NCBI RefSeq assembly: GCF_030733425.1
Contig: NZ_JASHIZ010000015.1
Span: 1 to 64,000 of the forward strand
DNA: 64,000 bases
Direction: 5' to 3'
Source of the DNA: Roseovarius sp. MMSF_3350
Lineage (GTDB): Bacteria; Pseudomonadota; Alphaproteobacteria; Rhodobacterales; Rhodobacteraceae
In this document: positions 35,398 through 44,118 of the stretch, in pieces
How positions within the stretch are numbered: the stretch's first letter is position 1
Layout: the number at the start of each line of letters is the position of its first letter
Notes under the pieces: model-generated
Seen by the model: only the letters and a program-made list of their open reading frames with translations
Database searches by the model: none
What the model was told of the DNA's origin: nothing
Translations under genes and position numbers: made by a program

Positions 35398-36735
35398 ATG
35401 AGCCTTCGGTTCCGACTGGTTCTGACGCTCTGGCTGGTGACGGCACTGGCCGGGGCGATCACCCTTGGCCTGGCAGCAACAGATGCATACCGGAGCGCCC
35501 GCAGCGATACCCAGACGACGCTGACGCGGGCCAGCTATGTGCTGGAGCGGAACTATCACATGGAGCCGCGCGTGGGCGACCCGCTCTATGCCGAGATGAC
35601 GTCGATCAAGCTTCTGGGTGTGATGGCGCCGGGCACCTGCATCCGGTTTGACCAACGGATGATCTCGGAGCGGCGGCTATGTGCCGGCTGGCAGGTCTTC
35701 GGGCAGATCGCGCCCGGCTGGTTCCGCGACCTGTCCGAACGCGTTTTCGAGCCGCCCGCGCCGGTCGCGCGGTCCGGATCGGCGTCACAAAGCGGCGCGT
35801 TCCGTGTCGAGGCAACCTTCGATCCGGTGGCCGCCGCGACGCTGGCCTGGCAGCGCACACGGCTGGCCCTGTGGCAGACACTGGCGATGGCGGCAGGCGT
35901 GCTGATTTTGGGCTCTTTCGCGATTGTCTGGCGCCTGGGGCCGGTGCGCGGCATCGTCGCCGGGCTAGACCGGCTGGCCCACGGCGACCTCGATGCGCGG
36001 GTCGAACTGGGTGGCGCGCGCGAGTTCGGCCAGATAGCGCAGGCCGTCAATCATTTGGCCGAGCGCCTGAGAGCCAGCGCCGAGCGGAGCCGTGCGCTGA
36101 CCCGCAAGCTGATCGAGGTCGAGGACGTGGAGCGGCGCCAACTGGCGCGCGACCTTCATGACGAGTTCGGTCAGACGCTCACCGCGACGGCCGCGCTTGC
36201 CGCTTCGATGCGCTATGCCGCCTCGGGGGACCGCCCCGATATCGAGCGCGACGCGGGGGCCGTCGGTGATAATATCCGCAACATGATGGATTGCCTGCGC
36301 GGGGCGTTCGCGCGTCTGCGACCGCCGGATCTGGAGGAGGTCGGCCTTGCCGCCAGCCTGCGCACGATGCTGGGCGGGTGGGAAAAGCAGCGCGGCACCC
36401 GCCTGACGCTCGATTGTGACCTGGACGAAGGCGGGATGACGGATGCCGTGGCGCTGGATCTCTACCGCATCGTTCAGGAATGCGTGACGAACGCTATGCG
36501 GCATGGCGCACCGGAACATGTTCGCGTGATGCTGCGGCAGGTGGAGGGAAGCATCACGCTTACCGTCGAGGACGATGGAGGCGGGACGCTGGCCCGGGAG
36601 CGGCCGGGTCATGGCATCCTAGGCATCACCGAGCGGACGGCGGCCATGGGCGGGCGATTGAACATGCAGCAGACGATAGACGGCGTCAGGGTCGACGTGA
36701 CCGTTCCCGGCGCGATCATGCGAAGCGCCGCATGA
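35398..36735 (+). CDS. NarL-type sensor histidine kinase
   Basis: The 445-residue membrane kinase has transmembrane helices at about 7-27 and 159-180, a periplasmic sensor region of about 130 residues with two cysteines (81 and 95), a HAMP linker (about 180-230), a HisKA_3 domain with phosphoacceptor His254 in RDLHDEFGQ, and an ATPase domain with QECVTNAMRHG and DDGGG...GHGILGITER. GGGAGG at 35385-35390 supports the start. It overlaps its response regulator by ATGA. The ligand is unknown. Similar kinases stand beside methanol-oxidation mox/mxa genes, so a link with the divergent MoxR operon is worth noting. Confidence 0.9.
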   Translation: MSLRFRLVLTLWLVTALAGAITLGLAATDAYRSARSDTQTTLTRASYVLERNYHMEPRVGDPLYAEMTSIKLLGVMAPGTCIRFDQRMISERRLCAGWQVFGQIAPGWFRDLSERVFEPPAPVARSGSASQSGAFRVEATFDPVAAATLAWQRTRLALWQTLAMAAGVLILGSFAIVWRLGPVRGIVAGLDRLAHGDLDARVELGGAREFGQIAQAVNHLAERLRASAERSRALTRKLIEVEDVERRQLARDLHDEFGQTLTATAALAASMRYAASGDRPDIERDAGAVGDNIRNMMDCLRGAFARLRPPDLEEVGLAASLRTMLGGWEKQRGTRLTLDCDLDEGGMTDAVALDLYRIVQECVTNAMRHGAPEHVRVMLRQVEGSITLTVEDDGGGTLARERPGHGILGITERTAAMGGRLNMQQTIDGVRVDVTVPGAIMRSAA

Positions 36736-37388
36736 CCGAGCATCGCATCATGATCGTCGATGACCACCCGGTCGTGCGCGAGGGGTATCGCCGGCTGATC
36801 GACCTGCAACCGGGCCTGCGCATCGTATCCGAGGCCGAAGACGCGCGCAGCGCCTACATTCGTTTCCGGGAGACGAAGCCGGACGTGGTGGTGATGGACG
36901 TGACCTTGCCCGGCGCAAGCGGCATCGAGGCGATCCGCCATATCCGGCAGTACGATGAGACCGCCAGAGTGGTGGTTTTCACGATGCACCAGGGATCGGC
37001 CTTTGCATTGAAGTCTGTCGAGGCCGGGGCGGCGGGGTATGTCACCAAGAGCAGCGATCCGGCGAACCTGATCAACGCTATCCTTGGGGTGCTGGAGGGG
37101 CGGACCGTGATCTCGCCGGATGTAATCGAGTCTATCGCGCAGGACCGGATTGCCGGGGCGGGCATCGGCCTTGACGAGCTGAGTACACGCCAGACCGAGA
37201 TCCTGCGCCTGCTGGCAAGCGGATGGCCCGCGGAGAAGATTGCCGATGCCCTGTCGATCAGCCTCAAAACGGTGCGCAACAACCACTACCAGATCAAGAG
37301 CGTCCTGGGGCTGGAAACCGACGCGCAGATGGTCTGGTTCGCTCTGAAGGCAGGGCTGGTGGACGGGTCGAGGGACGCGCAAAGCTAG
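36732..37388 (+). CDS. LuxR/NarL-type response regulator
   Basis: The 218-residue regulator has a receiver domain with acidic pocket DD at 10-11, phosphoacceptor Asp56 in VVVMDVTLPG and Lys at TKSS near 106, then a LuxR-type helix-turn-helix near 150-205 (LSTRQTEILRLLASGWPAEK, then VRNNHYQIKSVLG). The start at 36732 overlaps the kinase stop as ATGA. The two form one signalling pair. Its targets are not visible; the divergent MoxR operon is the nearest candidate. Confidence 0.92.
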   Translation: MTEHRIMIVDDHPVVREGYRRLIDLQPGLRIVSEAEDARSAYIRFRETKPDVVVMDVTLPGASGIEAIRHIRQYDETARVVVFTMHQGSAFALKSVEAGAAGYVTKSSDPANLINAILGVLEGRTVISPDVIESIAQDRIAGAGIGLDELSTRQTEILRLLASGWPAEKIADALSISLKTVRNNHYQIKSVLGLETDAQMVWFALKAGLVDGSRDAQS

Positions 37389-37450
37389 CTTTTGATAATG
37401 CCGGGCCAAGGCCAACGGTGGATACTGGTGCGTCACCGAAAATTTAGCTT

Positions 37451-37478
37451 TTGACGCCGTTTTGACACTAGGGATAAA
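37451..37478 (+). promoter_or_regulatory. Candidate lysR promoter
   Basis: TTGACG (37451-37456) and GATAAA (37473-37478) are 16 bases apart and fit a sigma-70 promoter. The same positions are conserved upstream of the lysR remnant at 57 kb (TTGACG, then GATAGA), which supports a functional origin. Confidence 0.45.
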
Positions 37479-37511
37479 TTGAGGCGTCGAATTACGAAAT
37501 TCGGGACAATG
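37471..37511 (+). promoter_or_regulatory. Conserved lysR operator-like element, copy 1
   Basis: This 41-base element runs from GGGATAAATTGAG to the lysR ATG and contains the inverted repeat CGAATT-ACGA-AATTCG. Related copies are at 43,495-43,536 and 57,033-57,073, both on the minus strand. It is probably an autoregulatory LysR site. Confidence 0.5.
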
Positions 37512-38417
37512 AAAAACTATAAACTGACCGACTTCGATGCCGTGCTCGCAATCAGCCGCAGAGGGACGTTCCGGGCCGCGGCACTCGATTTGGGGATGTC
37601 GACGAGTGCTCTCAGCAATGCGGTTTCCAAGCTGGAAGGGCAGTTGGGGGTGCGCCTGTTCAATCGCACGACGCGCAGTGTCTCGCTGACCGAGGCGGGG
37701 CACAGATTCGTCGATCAGGTCAGTCCGGCGGTGCGGGATATCCATCAGGCGTTGGACACGGTCCGGTCGCAACAGGAGACGCCTTCCGGCACCTTGCGCA
37801 TCAACACCTTCGTCACTGCCGCGCAGGAAATTCTTGCGCCGCTGGTCCTGGAGTTTCTGAAGCGGTTTCCGGAGGTTCAGATCGATCTCGTGACCGAGGG
37901 GAGCCTTGTGGACATCGTGGCGGACGGATTTGATTTCGGGGTGCGCAGCAAGACGCTCGTGCCGTCGGACATGATCGCGATTCCGCTGGGGCCCGCGCGC
38001 CGACATGCCGTCGTGGCCGCGCCGTCCTATTTCGCGAACCGGGATGTCCCGCGCGTTCCGGCCGACCTGAAGGCGCATACCTGTATCCGCGTCCGCCTGC
38101 CGAACGGCGCGCTGTATCGCTGGCAGTTCGAATCCGAAGGCCAGCCAGTGCATGTGGACGTGGACGGGCCACTGACCCTGGATGAGGCCAGCCTGGCGCG
38201 CACAGCGGTCCTCGATGGTGTGGGCATCGGGTATTTCATGGAGTCGAACGTGCGCGAAGATATCGCGGCGGGCCGGCTGGTGCGGATCCTCGATGACTGG
38301 ACCCCGCCGATTGCGCCGCTGTGCCTGTATTACCCCAGCCGGCGCAACCCACCGGCCGCGTTCAAGGTGTTCGTCGACCTTGCGCGCGAGTTGGCGCGCT
38401 CGGCACGGGCGGCGTGA
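37509..38417 (+). CDS. LysR-family transcriptional regulator
   Basis: The 302-residue protein has an N-terminal winged helix-turn-helix (about 4-62; [20 protein letters not shown], then [20 protein letters not shown]) and a LysR substrate-binding domain. The ATG at 37509 lies at the end of the conserved element and ten codons into a longer open frame; the conserved [10 protein letters not shown] stretch right after it fits the family. The effector is unknown. The operator-like copy between the SDR and SnoaL genes suggests those as targets. It converges on a second LysR gene 12 bases away. Confidence 0.9.
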   Translation: MKNYKLTDFDAVLAISRRGTFRAAALDLGMSTSALSNAVSKLEGQLGVRLFNRTTRSVSLTEAGHRFVDQVSPAVRDIHQALDTVRSQQETPSGTLRINTFVTAAQEILAPLVLEFLKRFPEVQIDLVTEGSLVDIVADGFDFGVRSKTLVPSDMIAIPLGPARRHAVVAAPSYFANRDVPRVPADLKAHTCIRVRLPNGALYRWQFESEGQPVHVDVDGPLTLDEASLARTAVLDGVGIGYFMESNVREDIAAGRLVRILDDWTPPIAPLCLYYPSRRNPPAAFKVFVDLARELARSARAA

Positions 38418-38429
38418 AGAGTGGCCGGG

Positions 38430-39335
38430 CTATCGCCGGAACGGGGCGATGGCGAAGGCGCGGGCAAGGTGGTCGATGAAGGCGCGAAGCGCCGAGGCCC
38501 TAGCGGTGTCGCGCGAGAACACGGCGTAGATTGTGCCCTCGACCGTCGAGATGTCCGGCAAGACCCGCATCAGGTGGCCGGCTGCAATATCCGGCATACA
38601 GGCATGTTCGGGCAGCAGGGCGACGCCCAGCCCCCTGATCGCGGCGTGCCGCAAGGTGGCGATGTCGCTGGTGACAAGCCGCGGAGAGACGTCAATTGTG
38701 TGGGGTGTGCCAGCCCGGTCGAAAAGCGCCCATTCGCGGCTGTCGCCGGGCAGGCACAGGGTGGGGACAGTCTGCAAGTCCCGAGGCGTCAGCAGATGGC
38801 TTGTACCGGCAAGGGACGGCGCGGCAACCAGGATGCCACGCGACACGCCGAGCCGCCGTACGACATGCGAGGCGCCGGCCTCGACCTGCGACCGCGCGCG
38901 GATCGTGATATCCACATCGTCCCTGACGAGGTCGAGCGGGCCCGCCATCGCGACCAGTTCGATCCGGACCTTGGGAAAGTCGGTGAGGAAATCGGCGATG
39001 ACATCATCGAGCAGATCATCCAACAGCCCCGGCGGACACCCGACGCGGACGCGGCCCGAGGGCCCGTCGCTGTCGCTGGCTGCAAGCCTTGCCGCGTCGA
39101 ACGCGTCGACCATCGTCTTGCCGTGATCCGCAACGATACGCCCGATGTCGGTGGGTCGCATGTTGCGCGTCGTTCGCTCCAGCAGGCGCACGCCAAGATC
39201 CTGTTCGAGCCGGGCGATGGCCTTGCTTAGGGTGCTTTTGGGTATGCCGAGGTCCCGCGCTGCGGCTGCGAAAGAGCCTTTGTCGACGACTTTCCTGAAG
39301 CGGGCCAGGTCATCGAGGCTGGGCGTTTTCGGCAT
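38430..39335 (-). CDS. LysR-family transcriptional regulator, divergent from the wrbA-like gene
   Basis: The 301-residue protein has a LysR helix-turn-helix (about 5-63; FAAAARDLGIPKSTLSKAIA, LEQDLGVRLLERTTRNMRPT) and a C-terminal effector domain. An in-frame ATG at 39347 would add four residues. The open frame continues to 40,001 but that part is antisense to the flavodoxin gene. It is divergent from this flavodoxin-like gene with 99 bases between, the classic arrangement for a LysR regulator and its target, and a short palindrome (CCACT-CTAT-AGTGG, 39,372-39,385) lies in the gap. Confidence 0.88.
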   Translation of the reverse strand: MPKTPSLDDLARFRKVVDKGSFAAAARDLGIPKSTLSKAIARLEQDLGVRLLERTTRNMRPTDIGRIVADHGKTMVDAFDAARLAASDSDGPSGRVRVGCPPGLLDDLLDDVIADFLTDFPKVRIELVAMAGPLDLVRDDVDITIRARSQVEAGASHVVRRLGVSRGILVAAPSLAGTSHLLTPRDLQTVPTLCLPGDSREWALFDRAGTPHTIDVSPRLVTSDIATLRHAAIRGLGVALLPEHACMPDIAAGHLMRVLPDISTVEGTIYAVFSRDTARASALRAFIDHLARAFAIAPFRR

Positions 39336-39404
39336 GTGATTGTCCATCCGGGCAGACAGTGAAACGAAATTCCACTCTATAGTGGCGACGGTTGGGCGCG
39401 CATA

Positions 39405-39431
39405 GCTTTCCTTTCTCAACAAGAGGAAAGC
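39405..39431 (+). promoter_or_regulatory. Hairpin covering the flavodoxin gene Shine-Dalgarno
   Basis: GCTTTCCT (39405-39412) and AGGAAAGC (39424-39431) form a perfect 8-bp stem with an 11-base loop. The right arm contains the Shine-Dalgarno of the gene starting at 39435. It could limit translation. Confidence 0.45.
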
Positions 39432-39434
39432 GAC

Positions 39435-40058
39435 ATGACAGATCAAGAACCCGTCCGGCTGGCAATCGTCTATTACAGCAGTACCGGCAACACCTACACG
39501 ATAGCACGGGAAATCGCCGCAGGCGCCGAAGCACGCGGCGCCGCGGTCAGGATACGGCGGGTGGCGGAACTGGCGCCTGACGCGGCGATCGATGCGAACC
39601 CGGCGTGGCGGAAACACCTCGAGGCCACGCGCGAGGTTCCCGTGGCGACTCACGAGGACCTGGAATGGGCGGACGGTTTCGTTTTCGGCACGCCGACGCG
39701 TTTCGGACTGCCGGCTGCGCAGTTGAAGCAGTTCCTGGACACCTGCGGCGGTCTGTGGATGAACGGGGCGCTGACGGACAAGGTCGTCAGTGCATTCACC
39801 GGGGCCGGTAACGTTCACGGTGGACAGGAATCCACCCTGCTTGCGCTGCATAACGTGTTCTACCACTGGGGCGGGATCATGGTGCCTCCGGGCTATACCG
39901 ATCCGGCGATCCATGCGGCCGGCGGAAATCCTTACGGCACCAGCTTTACCGACGGGCAGGGCGCGGCGCTGCCCCAGACGACGTTGCAAGCGGCGCGGCA
40001 CCAGGGGTCGCGGACGGCCACATGGGCGCAGGCGGCGCGACGTGTCAGGGCAGGGTGA
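39435..40058 (+). CDS. WrbA-like NAD(P)H:quinone oxidoreductase / flavodoxin
   Basis: The 207-residue protein has the flavodoxin phosphate loop YYSSTGNT (13-20), FGTPTRFGLPAAQLKQFLD near 86, and GAGNVHGGQESTLL near 122, the WrbA signature, with FNGGHPYG replaced here by GGNPYGTSFTDG. It is expected to bind FMN and reduce quinones by two electrons, protecting against redox cycling. AAGAGGAAAG precedes the ATG and lies in a hairpin. A divergent LysR gene probably controls it. Confidence 0.85.
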   Translation: MTDQEPVRLAIVYYSSTGNTYTIAREIAAGAEARGAAVRIRRVAELAPDAAIDANPAWRKHLEATREVPVATHEDLEWADGFVFGTPTRFGLPAAQLKQFLDTCGGLWMNGALTDKVVSAFTGAGNVHGGQESTLLALHNVFYHWGGIMVPPGYTDPAIHAAGGNPYGTSFTDGQGAALPQTTLQAARHQGSRTATWAQAARRVRAG

Positions 40059-40071
40059 GAGCGCAAGGGCG

Positions 40072-40094
40072 GTCCGGGGGCATGGCCCCCGGAC
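40072..40094. terminator. Hairpin between convergent flavodoxin and Lrp genes
   Basis: A perfect 10-bp repeat (GTCCGGGGGC / GCCCCCGGAC, three-base loop) stands in the 42-base gap between two converging genes. There is no T-tract on either side, so it may be a bidirectional but weak terminator. Confidence 0.55.
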
Positions 40095-40100
40095 TCTCAG

Positions 40101-40580
40101 TCAGAACGCCAGAGGTGCGTTGTCCTTGACTTCCTTTAACACGAAGAAGGTACGGATCTGGCGGACGCCCGGCAGGGTGATGAGTTTGCGGCCGTGCAAC
40201 AGATTGAACCCTTCCATGTCGCGCGTCCTGATCTTCAGAAGATAATCGAAGTCTCCGGCGACAAGGTTGCAGTCCAGGACCTCTTTCATCCCTCCGACAG
40301 CCTCTTCGAACTCGGAAAAGCTCTCGGGTGTGGAGCGGTCCAGCACGACGCCGACCATCACGAGCGTGCCCAGCCCCACGCTGGCCGGTGCGATCTGCGC
40401 GCGGACGGACGAGATGTACTTCTGTTCGATCAGGCGCTGGGTGCGGCGGTGGCATGTCGCGGCACTCACGTTCACCAGTTGGGCCAGGTCGGAGTTGGGC
40501 ACGCGGGCGTCTTTCTGCAGCGCGCGCAGGATGTTTCGGTCGATCCGGTCGAGGTCCGGACTGATGGGATCTTCCGGCAT
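40101..40580 (-). CDS. Lrp/AsnC-family transcriptional regulator
   Basis: The 159-residue protein has an N-terminal helix-turn-helix (LDRIDRNILRALQKDARVPN, then SAATCHRRTQRLIEQKYIS) and a C-terminal AsnC/RAM domain with the GDFDYLLKIRTRDM turn near 115. Such regulators answer to amino acids. The start at 40580 gives the usual length and has AAGGG before it; the frame is open to 40631. It lies downstream of the GMC oxidoreductase on the same strand, 182 bases away, so it probably has its own promoter. Confidence 0.88.
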   Translation of the reverse strand: MPEDPISPDLDRIDRNILRALQKDARVPNSDLAQLVNVSAATCHRRTQRLIEQKYISSVRAQIAPASVGLGTLVMVGVVLDRSTPESFSEFEEAVGGMKEVLDCNLVAGDFDYLLKIRTRDMEGFNLLHGRKLITLPGVRQIRTFFVLKEVKDNAPLAF

Positions 40581-40762
40581 TCTATGCCCTTTTGCGGCTT
40601 TCAGGCGCTCTTGTGCACCTTTCTGGATCATCTAAGACACAGATCGGGTGTGGGTGAAAGCGTGCTGTGGGCGCCTCGCCGCGTGTGGCGCGCGCAAACC
40701 GGGGGCGAAGTCGGCAGGTCGTGCGGATCGAAGGGCTTGCCACCGATCCGCTGACGTTTCGC

Positions 40763-42406
40763 TTATGCCCCGGCTTCGACGGGCATTGCGGTGTGCGCCA
40801 GTTCGTGCTGAAGGCGGATCATGTCGGCGGCACGTTCCCCGATCACAACGCAGGGGGCCATCGTGTTGCCGGTGGTGATGCGCGGCATGATCGAGGCATC
40901 GGCGATGCGCAGGTTGTCGATGCCGTAGACCTTGAGCTGATGATCGACGACCGACATCTCGTCCCGTCCCATCTTGGCGGTGCAGGATTGGTGCCAGTAG
41001 GTGACCGCGGAGTTGCGGATAAAATCGGCCAACGCCTTGCGATCCCGCCTGCCGGGCGCGACTTCCTGCCGGACGAGGGGCGTGAAGGCCTGGTGGTTGC
41101 CGAGCTCGCGGCACATCGCGACGGCGGCAAAGGCGGTCTCCAGATCCTCGGCCTCGCTGAGGGCGTTGGGCTCGATCAGGAGCGGATCGTCGGCATCCGG
41201 CCCGGACAGCCGCAGGCGGCCCCGGCTTTTCGGCTGGGCCAGCCCGGCGAACATGGTCCAACCATGCGGGGGCGTCTCGATGCCGGCTTCGGCGGGCGCG
41301 GGCACCGGGAATTCGAGCTGGCATTGCAGGATATCCGGCTGTCGGAGGCGCGAGTCGCTCTGCCAATAGAGCGTCGCCTCGCACCCGCCGCCGCCGATGC
41401 CTTCGGGCTTGTGATAGGCCCAGGTACAGCCGAAGGCGAGGTGGTCCTGGTGGTTGCGGCCGACGCCGGGAAGGTCGCGCACGATCGGGATGCCGTGGGC
41501 GGCGAGCTCTTCCTCGGGGCCGATGCCGGACTGCATCAGCACCTTCGGCGTCTGGATGGCGCCGAGCGACAGGATCGTCTCGCAACGCGCGCGGATCTGC
41601 CGGGGCTTGCCGTCGAGCAGGAGTTCGACGCCGGTGGCGGAGGTGCCCTCCAGCAGGATGCGGGTGACCAGGGCGCCGGTCAGGACGGTCAGGTTGGGCT
41701 GGTGCATGACGCGGTGGGTGTAGGAGCGGAAGATCGACTGGCGCCGGCCGTCGCGGATGCGCAAATCGGCGATCGCGGCGCCGCCGGGGCCTTCCATCAT
41801 CGCCCCGTTCGGGCTGTCGAAAACCGGGATGCCCATCTGGCCGGCGGCCTCGAGCATCGCGCGGGCGGCGGGCTGAGGCGAGGCGGGTTGTTCGACATGG
41901 ACGGGGCCGCCCTTGCCGCGCCGTTCGTCGTCGGGTGTGCCCTGCCAATCCTCGATGCGGCGGTAGTAGCCAAGGACGGATTGGTACCCCCAGGCGGGGT
42001 CGCCGGATTCGGCGGCGAAGTGATCCCAGTCTTCCTTGTGGCCACGGGCCCAGACCATGACGTTGATGCTCGACCCGCCACCCAGGCCCTTGCCCATGCT
42101 GAGCGGAAGCCTGCGGCCATTGAGGGTCGGGCTGGGTTCGCTAGAGAAGCCCCAGTCGCGCTCGCTGCCGAGGTTCAAGGGCCACATGGCGGGGTTGGTG
42201 ACCGTGTCTGCCGTGTCGTCGCCGCCGGCCTCGACCAGGAGAACGCTGACCTCCGGCTGTTCTGCCAGCCGGGCGGCGACGACCGAACCGCTGGACCCGG
42301 CACCGCAGACGATGAAATCGTATTCGGAGCGAAGCGCTTGGCGCAGGGCATTCTGGTTTTCCGCGACGTCAATGTCGTGTCGCGAGAGGTCAGGATTGGT
42401 GTCCAT
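40763..42406 (-). CDS. GMC-family FAD oxidoreductase
   Basis: The 547-residue protein has the FAD-binding GAGSSGSVVAARL at 35-47, the GMC signature GKGLGGGSSINVMVWARG near 104-121, and a C-terminal domain with the active-site histidine in TYWHQS near residue 470. It resembles choline dehydrogenase and other alcohol dehydrogenases, but the substrate cannot be read from the sequence. AAGGAG eight bases before the ATG at 42406 supports the start. It follows the SDR gene by 193 bases on the same strand, which suggests two oxidation steps of one alcohol pathway. Confidence 0.9.
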   Translation of the reverse strand: MDTNPDLSRHDIDVAENQNALRQALRSEYDFIVCGAGSSGSVVAARLAEQPEVSVLLVEAGGDDTADTVTNPAMWPLNLGSERDWGFSSEPSPTLNGRRLPLSMGKGLGGGSSINVMVWARGHKEDWDHFAAESGDPAWGYQSVLGYYRRIEDWQGTPDDERRGKGGPVHVEQPASPQPAARAMLEAAGQMGIPVFDSPNGAMMEGPGGAAIADLRIRDGRRQSIFRSYTHRVMHQPNLTVLTGALVTRILLEGTSATGVELLLDGKPRQIRARCETILSLGAIQTPKVLMQSGIGPEEELAAHGIPIVRDLPGVGRNHQDHLAFGCTWAYHKPEGIGGGGCEATLYWQSDSRLRQPDILQCQLEFPVPAPAEAGIETPPHGWTMFAGLAQPKSRGRLRLSGPDADDPLLIEPNALSEAEDLETAFAAVAMCRELGNHQAFTPLVRQEVAPGRRDRKALADFIRNSAVTYWHQSCTAKMGRDEMSVVDHQLKVYGIDNLRIADASIMPRITTGNTMAPCVVIGERAADMIRLQHELAHTAMPVEAGA

Positions 42407-42599
42407 AAGGATCTCCTTGGGGATGTTTGTCGTCTGGTCGAAATGGGTCAGATCGCGATCACGTGGTTGCGGCGGGGCGCAACCAACAGACCACCATTGG
42501 TGGTTTCACCGTTCACCGGGGTGGACGATGCAGCGCCGACCGTTGGCCATGCGGTCTGGAGCCGGTGTTTCGGGGCCCGACGGGCAAAGGGTCAGGGGC

Positions 42600-43379
42600 T
42601 CAGACGGTCGGAACGGTTCCACCGTCTATGGTGTACTCGGTGCCCGTGATCGTGGCCGCGCGATCCGAGGCCAGAAAGGCGATCAGGCTGGCGACCTCGT
42701 CGGGTTTGGTCGGGCGGCCTATGGGGATGCCGCCGAGCGACTGCATGATGATCTGCTTGCCGCCTTCGTAATCGGTCCCCGTCTCCTCGGCGAGGCGCTG
42801 GGCGAGGCGCACCGATGCCTCGGTCTCGATCCAGCCGGGGGAGACGCGCAGGACGCGGACACCTTTCGGGGAGACTTCCTTGGAGAGGCTCTTGCTATAG
42901 GCCGAGAGCGCGGCCTTGGCCGCGGCATAGGCTGTCGTGGCCTCCGGCAGGGGCAGGAGACGCTGGATCGAGGTGACGTGGATGACGACGCCGTGGCCCT
43001 GAGCCACCATCTGCGGCACCAGCAAGCGGTCGAGCCGAACCGACGGGAACAGGTTCAGGTCAAGCTCCCTTTGCCATTGATCGTCATCGAGTGCCGCATA
43101 TCCGCCACCCGGTGCGGAGGATCCGCCGACCATGTGGACGATGATGTCGATGCCGCCCAGCTCGTCTTTGACTGCGTCGGCAACCGCCTTGCAGCCTGCG
43201 GGTGTCGTCAGGTCTGCGGCAACGAATGCGTCGGCATTCATCTGGTCCGGGCGCGAGCGCGCGGTTGTCAGGACCGTCGCGCCGAGCATTCGCAGCAACT
43301 CGACGGTGGCGGCGCCGGCGCCCTGGGTGCCCCCGGTCACGAGTGCGCGCTTGTCTTTCAGGTTGAGAAAATCGTGCAT
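42600..43379 (-). CDS. Short-chain dehydrogenase/reductase
   Basis: The 259-residue protein has the NAD(P) motif TGGTQGAG at 15-22, a catalytic triad of Ser137, Tyr151 and Lys155 ([11 protein letters not shown]), and the GWIETEAS loop after it. The C-terminal IDGGTVPTV is typical of classical SDRs. The substrate is unknown. Its start at 43379 faces the SnoaL gene across a 244-base AT-rich gap that contains a LysR-like element. Confidence 0.9.
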   Translation of the reverse strand: MHDFLNLKDKRALVTGGTQGAGAATVELLRMLGATVLTTARSRPDQMNADAFVAADLTTPAGCKAVADAVKDELGGIDIIVHMVGGSSAPGGGYAALDDDQWQRELDLNLFPSVRLDRLLVPQMVAQGHGVVIHVTSIQRLLPLPEATTAYAAAKAALSAYSKSLSKEVSPKGVRVLRVSPGWIETEASVRLAQRLAEETGTDYEGGKQIIMQSLGGIPIGRPTKPDEVASLIAFLASDRAATITGTEYTIDGGTVPTV

Positions 43380-43485
43380 GATCCGAGCTCCAGATTTATC
43401 GCTGAGTGTTGCTTGCTGGAAAACCTAGGCAATATGTGTGGTTTGGATAACTGGGATAAACGAGTATGCGCTGTTCTGAATTTCC

Positions 43486-43502
43486 GGATAATGGCATTAT
43501 CC
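43486..43502. promoter_or_regulatory. 17-bp palindrome in the SDR/SnoaL gap
   Basis: GGATAATGGCATTATCC is an 8-bp inverted repeat around one central base. It abuts copy 2 of the LysR element and lies between two divergent genes, so it is probably an operator. Confidence 0.5.
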
Positions 43503-43536
43503 TGATTTTCGGGATTTGACGTATCGATTTATCCAC
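43495..43536 (-). promoter_or_regulatory. Conserved lysR operator-like element, copy 2
   Basis: Read on the minus strand, GTGGATAAATCGATACGTCA... through CAGGATAATG aligns with the lysR element at 37,471-37,511 at roughly three quarters of positions. It is placed between the SDR and SnoaL genes and points to control by the LysR at 37,509. Confidence 0.5.
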
Positions 43537-43623
43537 ATTCTTAAATTTTCATCTGGTCCTAAATTGGCTTTCAGCGCGACTGGCAGAGGTCGCAGCGCCT
43601 TGAACCACAACAGGAGAATGACC

Positions 43624-43953
43624 ATGAAACCCGAACTACCGACAGTGATCGCCAAGTATTTCTCGGCCGACAAGAAGGGCAACGCGCAAGCTATAGCGGA
43701 GTGCTTTACGGAGGACGCCGTGGTCGTTGATGAAGGAAATACGTACAAGGGCCGGGAGGCGATCCGGCAGTGGATGGCCAATGCCTCGACCCAATATACC
43801 TATACCGTCGAGCCGTTTTCCCTGACCGAGGAAGGTGAGCGCACGATCGTGACCAGCCACCTTGTCGGCAACTTTCCCGGCAGCCCGGTCGATCTGCGTT
43901 ACCTGTTCCGTCTCGAGGGGGACAGGATCGCGGAGCTGGAGATCGTTCCCTGA
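43624..43953 (+). CDS. SnoaL-like (NTF2-fold) protein
   Basis: The 109-residue protein fits the SnoaL-like fold: IAKYFSADKKGNAQAIAECFTEDAVVVDEG near the N-terminus, YKGREAIRQWM in the middle, and a beta strand with LRYLFRLEGDRIAELEIVP at the end. Such proteins are small isomerases or binding proteins of unknown substrate. CAGGAG at 43611-43616 is correctly spaced for the ATG at 43624, less so for the ATG at 43618. It is divergent from the SDR gene. Between its stop and urtE lie 165 bases with no recognisable feature. Confidence 0.82.
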   Translation: MKPELPTVIAKYFSADKKGNAQAIAECFTEDAVVVDEGNTYKGREAIRQWMANASTQYTYTVEPFSLTEEGERTIVTSHLVGNFPGSPVDLRYLFRLEGDRIAELEIVP

Positions 43954-44118
43954 CGAGACGCGTTGTCCGGGGCGGTGTGTGATGTTCGAGACCTTTTGCG
44001 AGCTTGTTTCGAGATCAGACGTCGACGTGACAGCAAACGCCCGCGCCGGACCGCATCAAGAAACGCAGGCATGTCGTCTGACGTGCCTCGCGTTTATTGA
44101 AGCGGTCCTTGCGGGTGG

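Noticed and set aside
37386-37454. Direct repeat TAGCTTTTGA at about 37,386 and 37,445 as a regulatory repeat
   Set aside because: Only ten bases, in an AT-rich leader; chance occurrence cannot be excluded and only the second copy is conserved at 57 kb.
43396-43497. 33-codon minus-strand frame starting at copy 2 of the LysR element
   Set aside because: Product shows no LysR similarity; position-equivalent ATG arises from the shared operator sequence.
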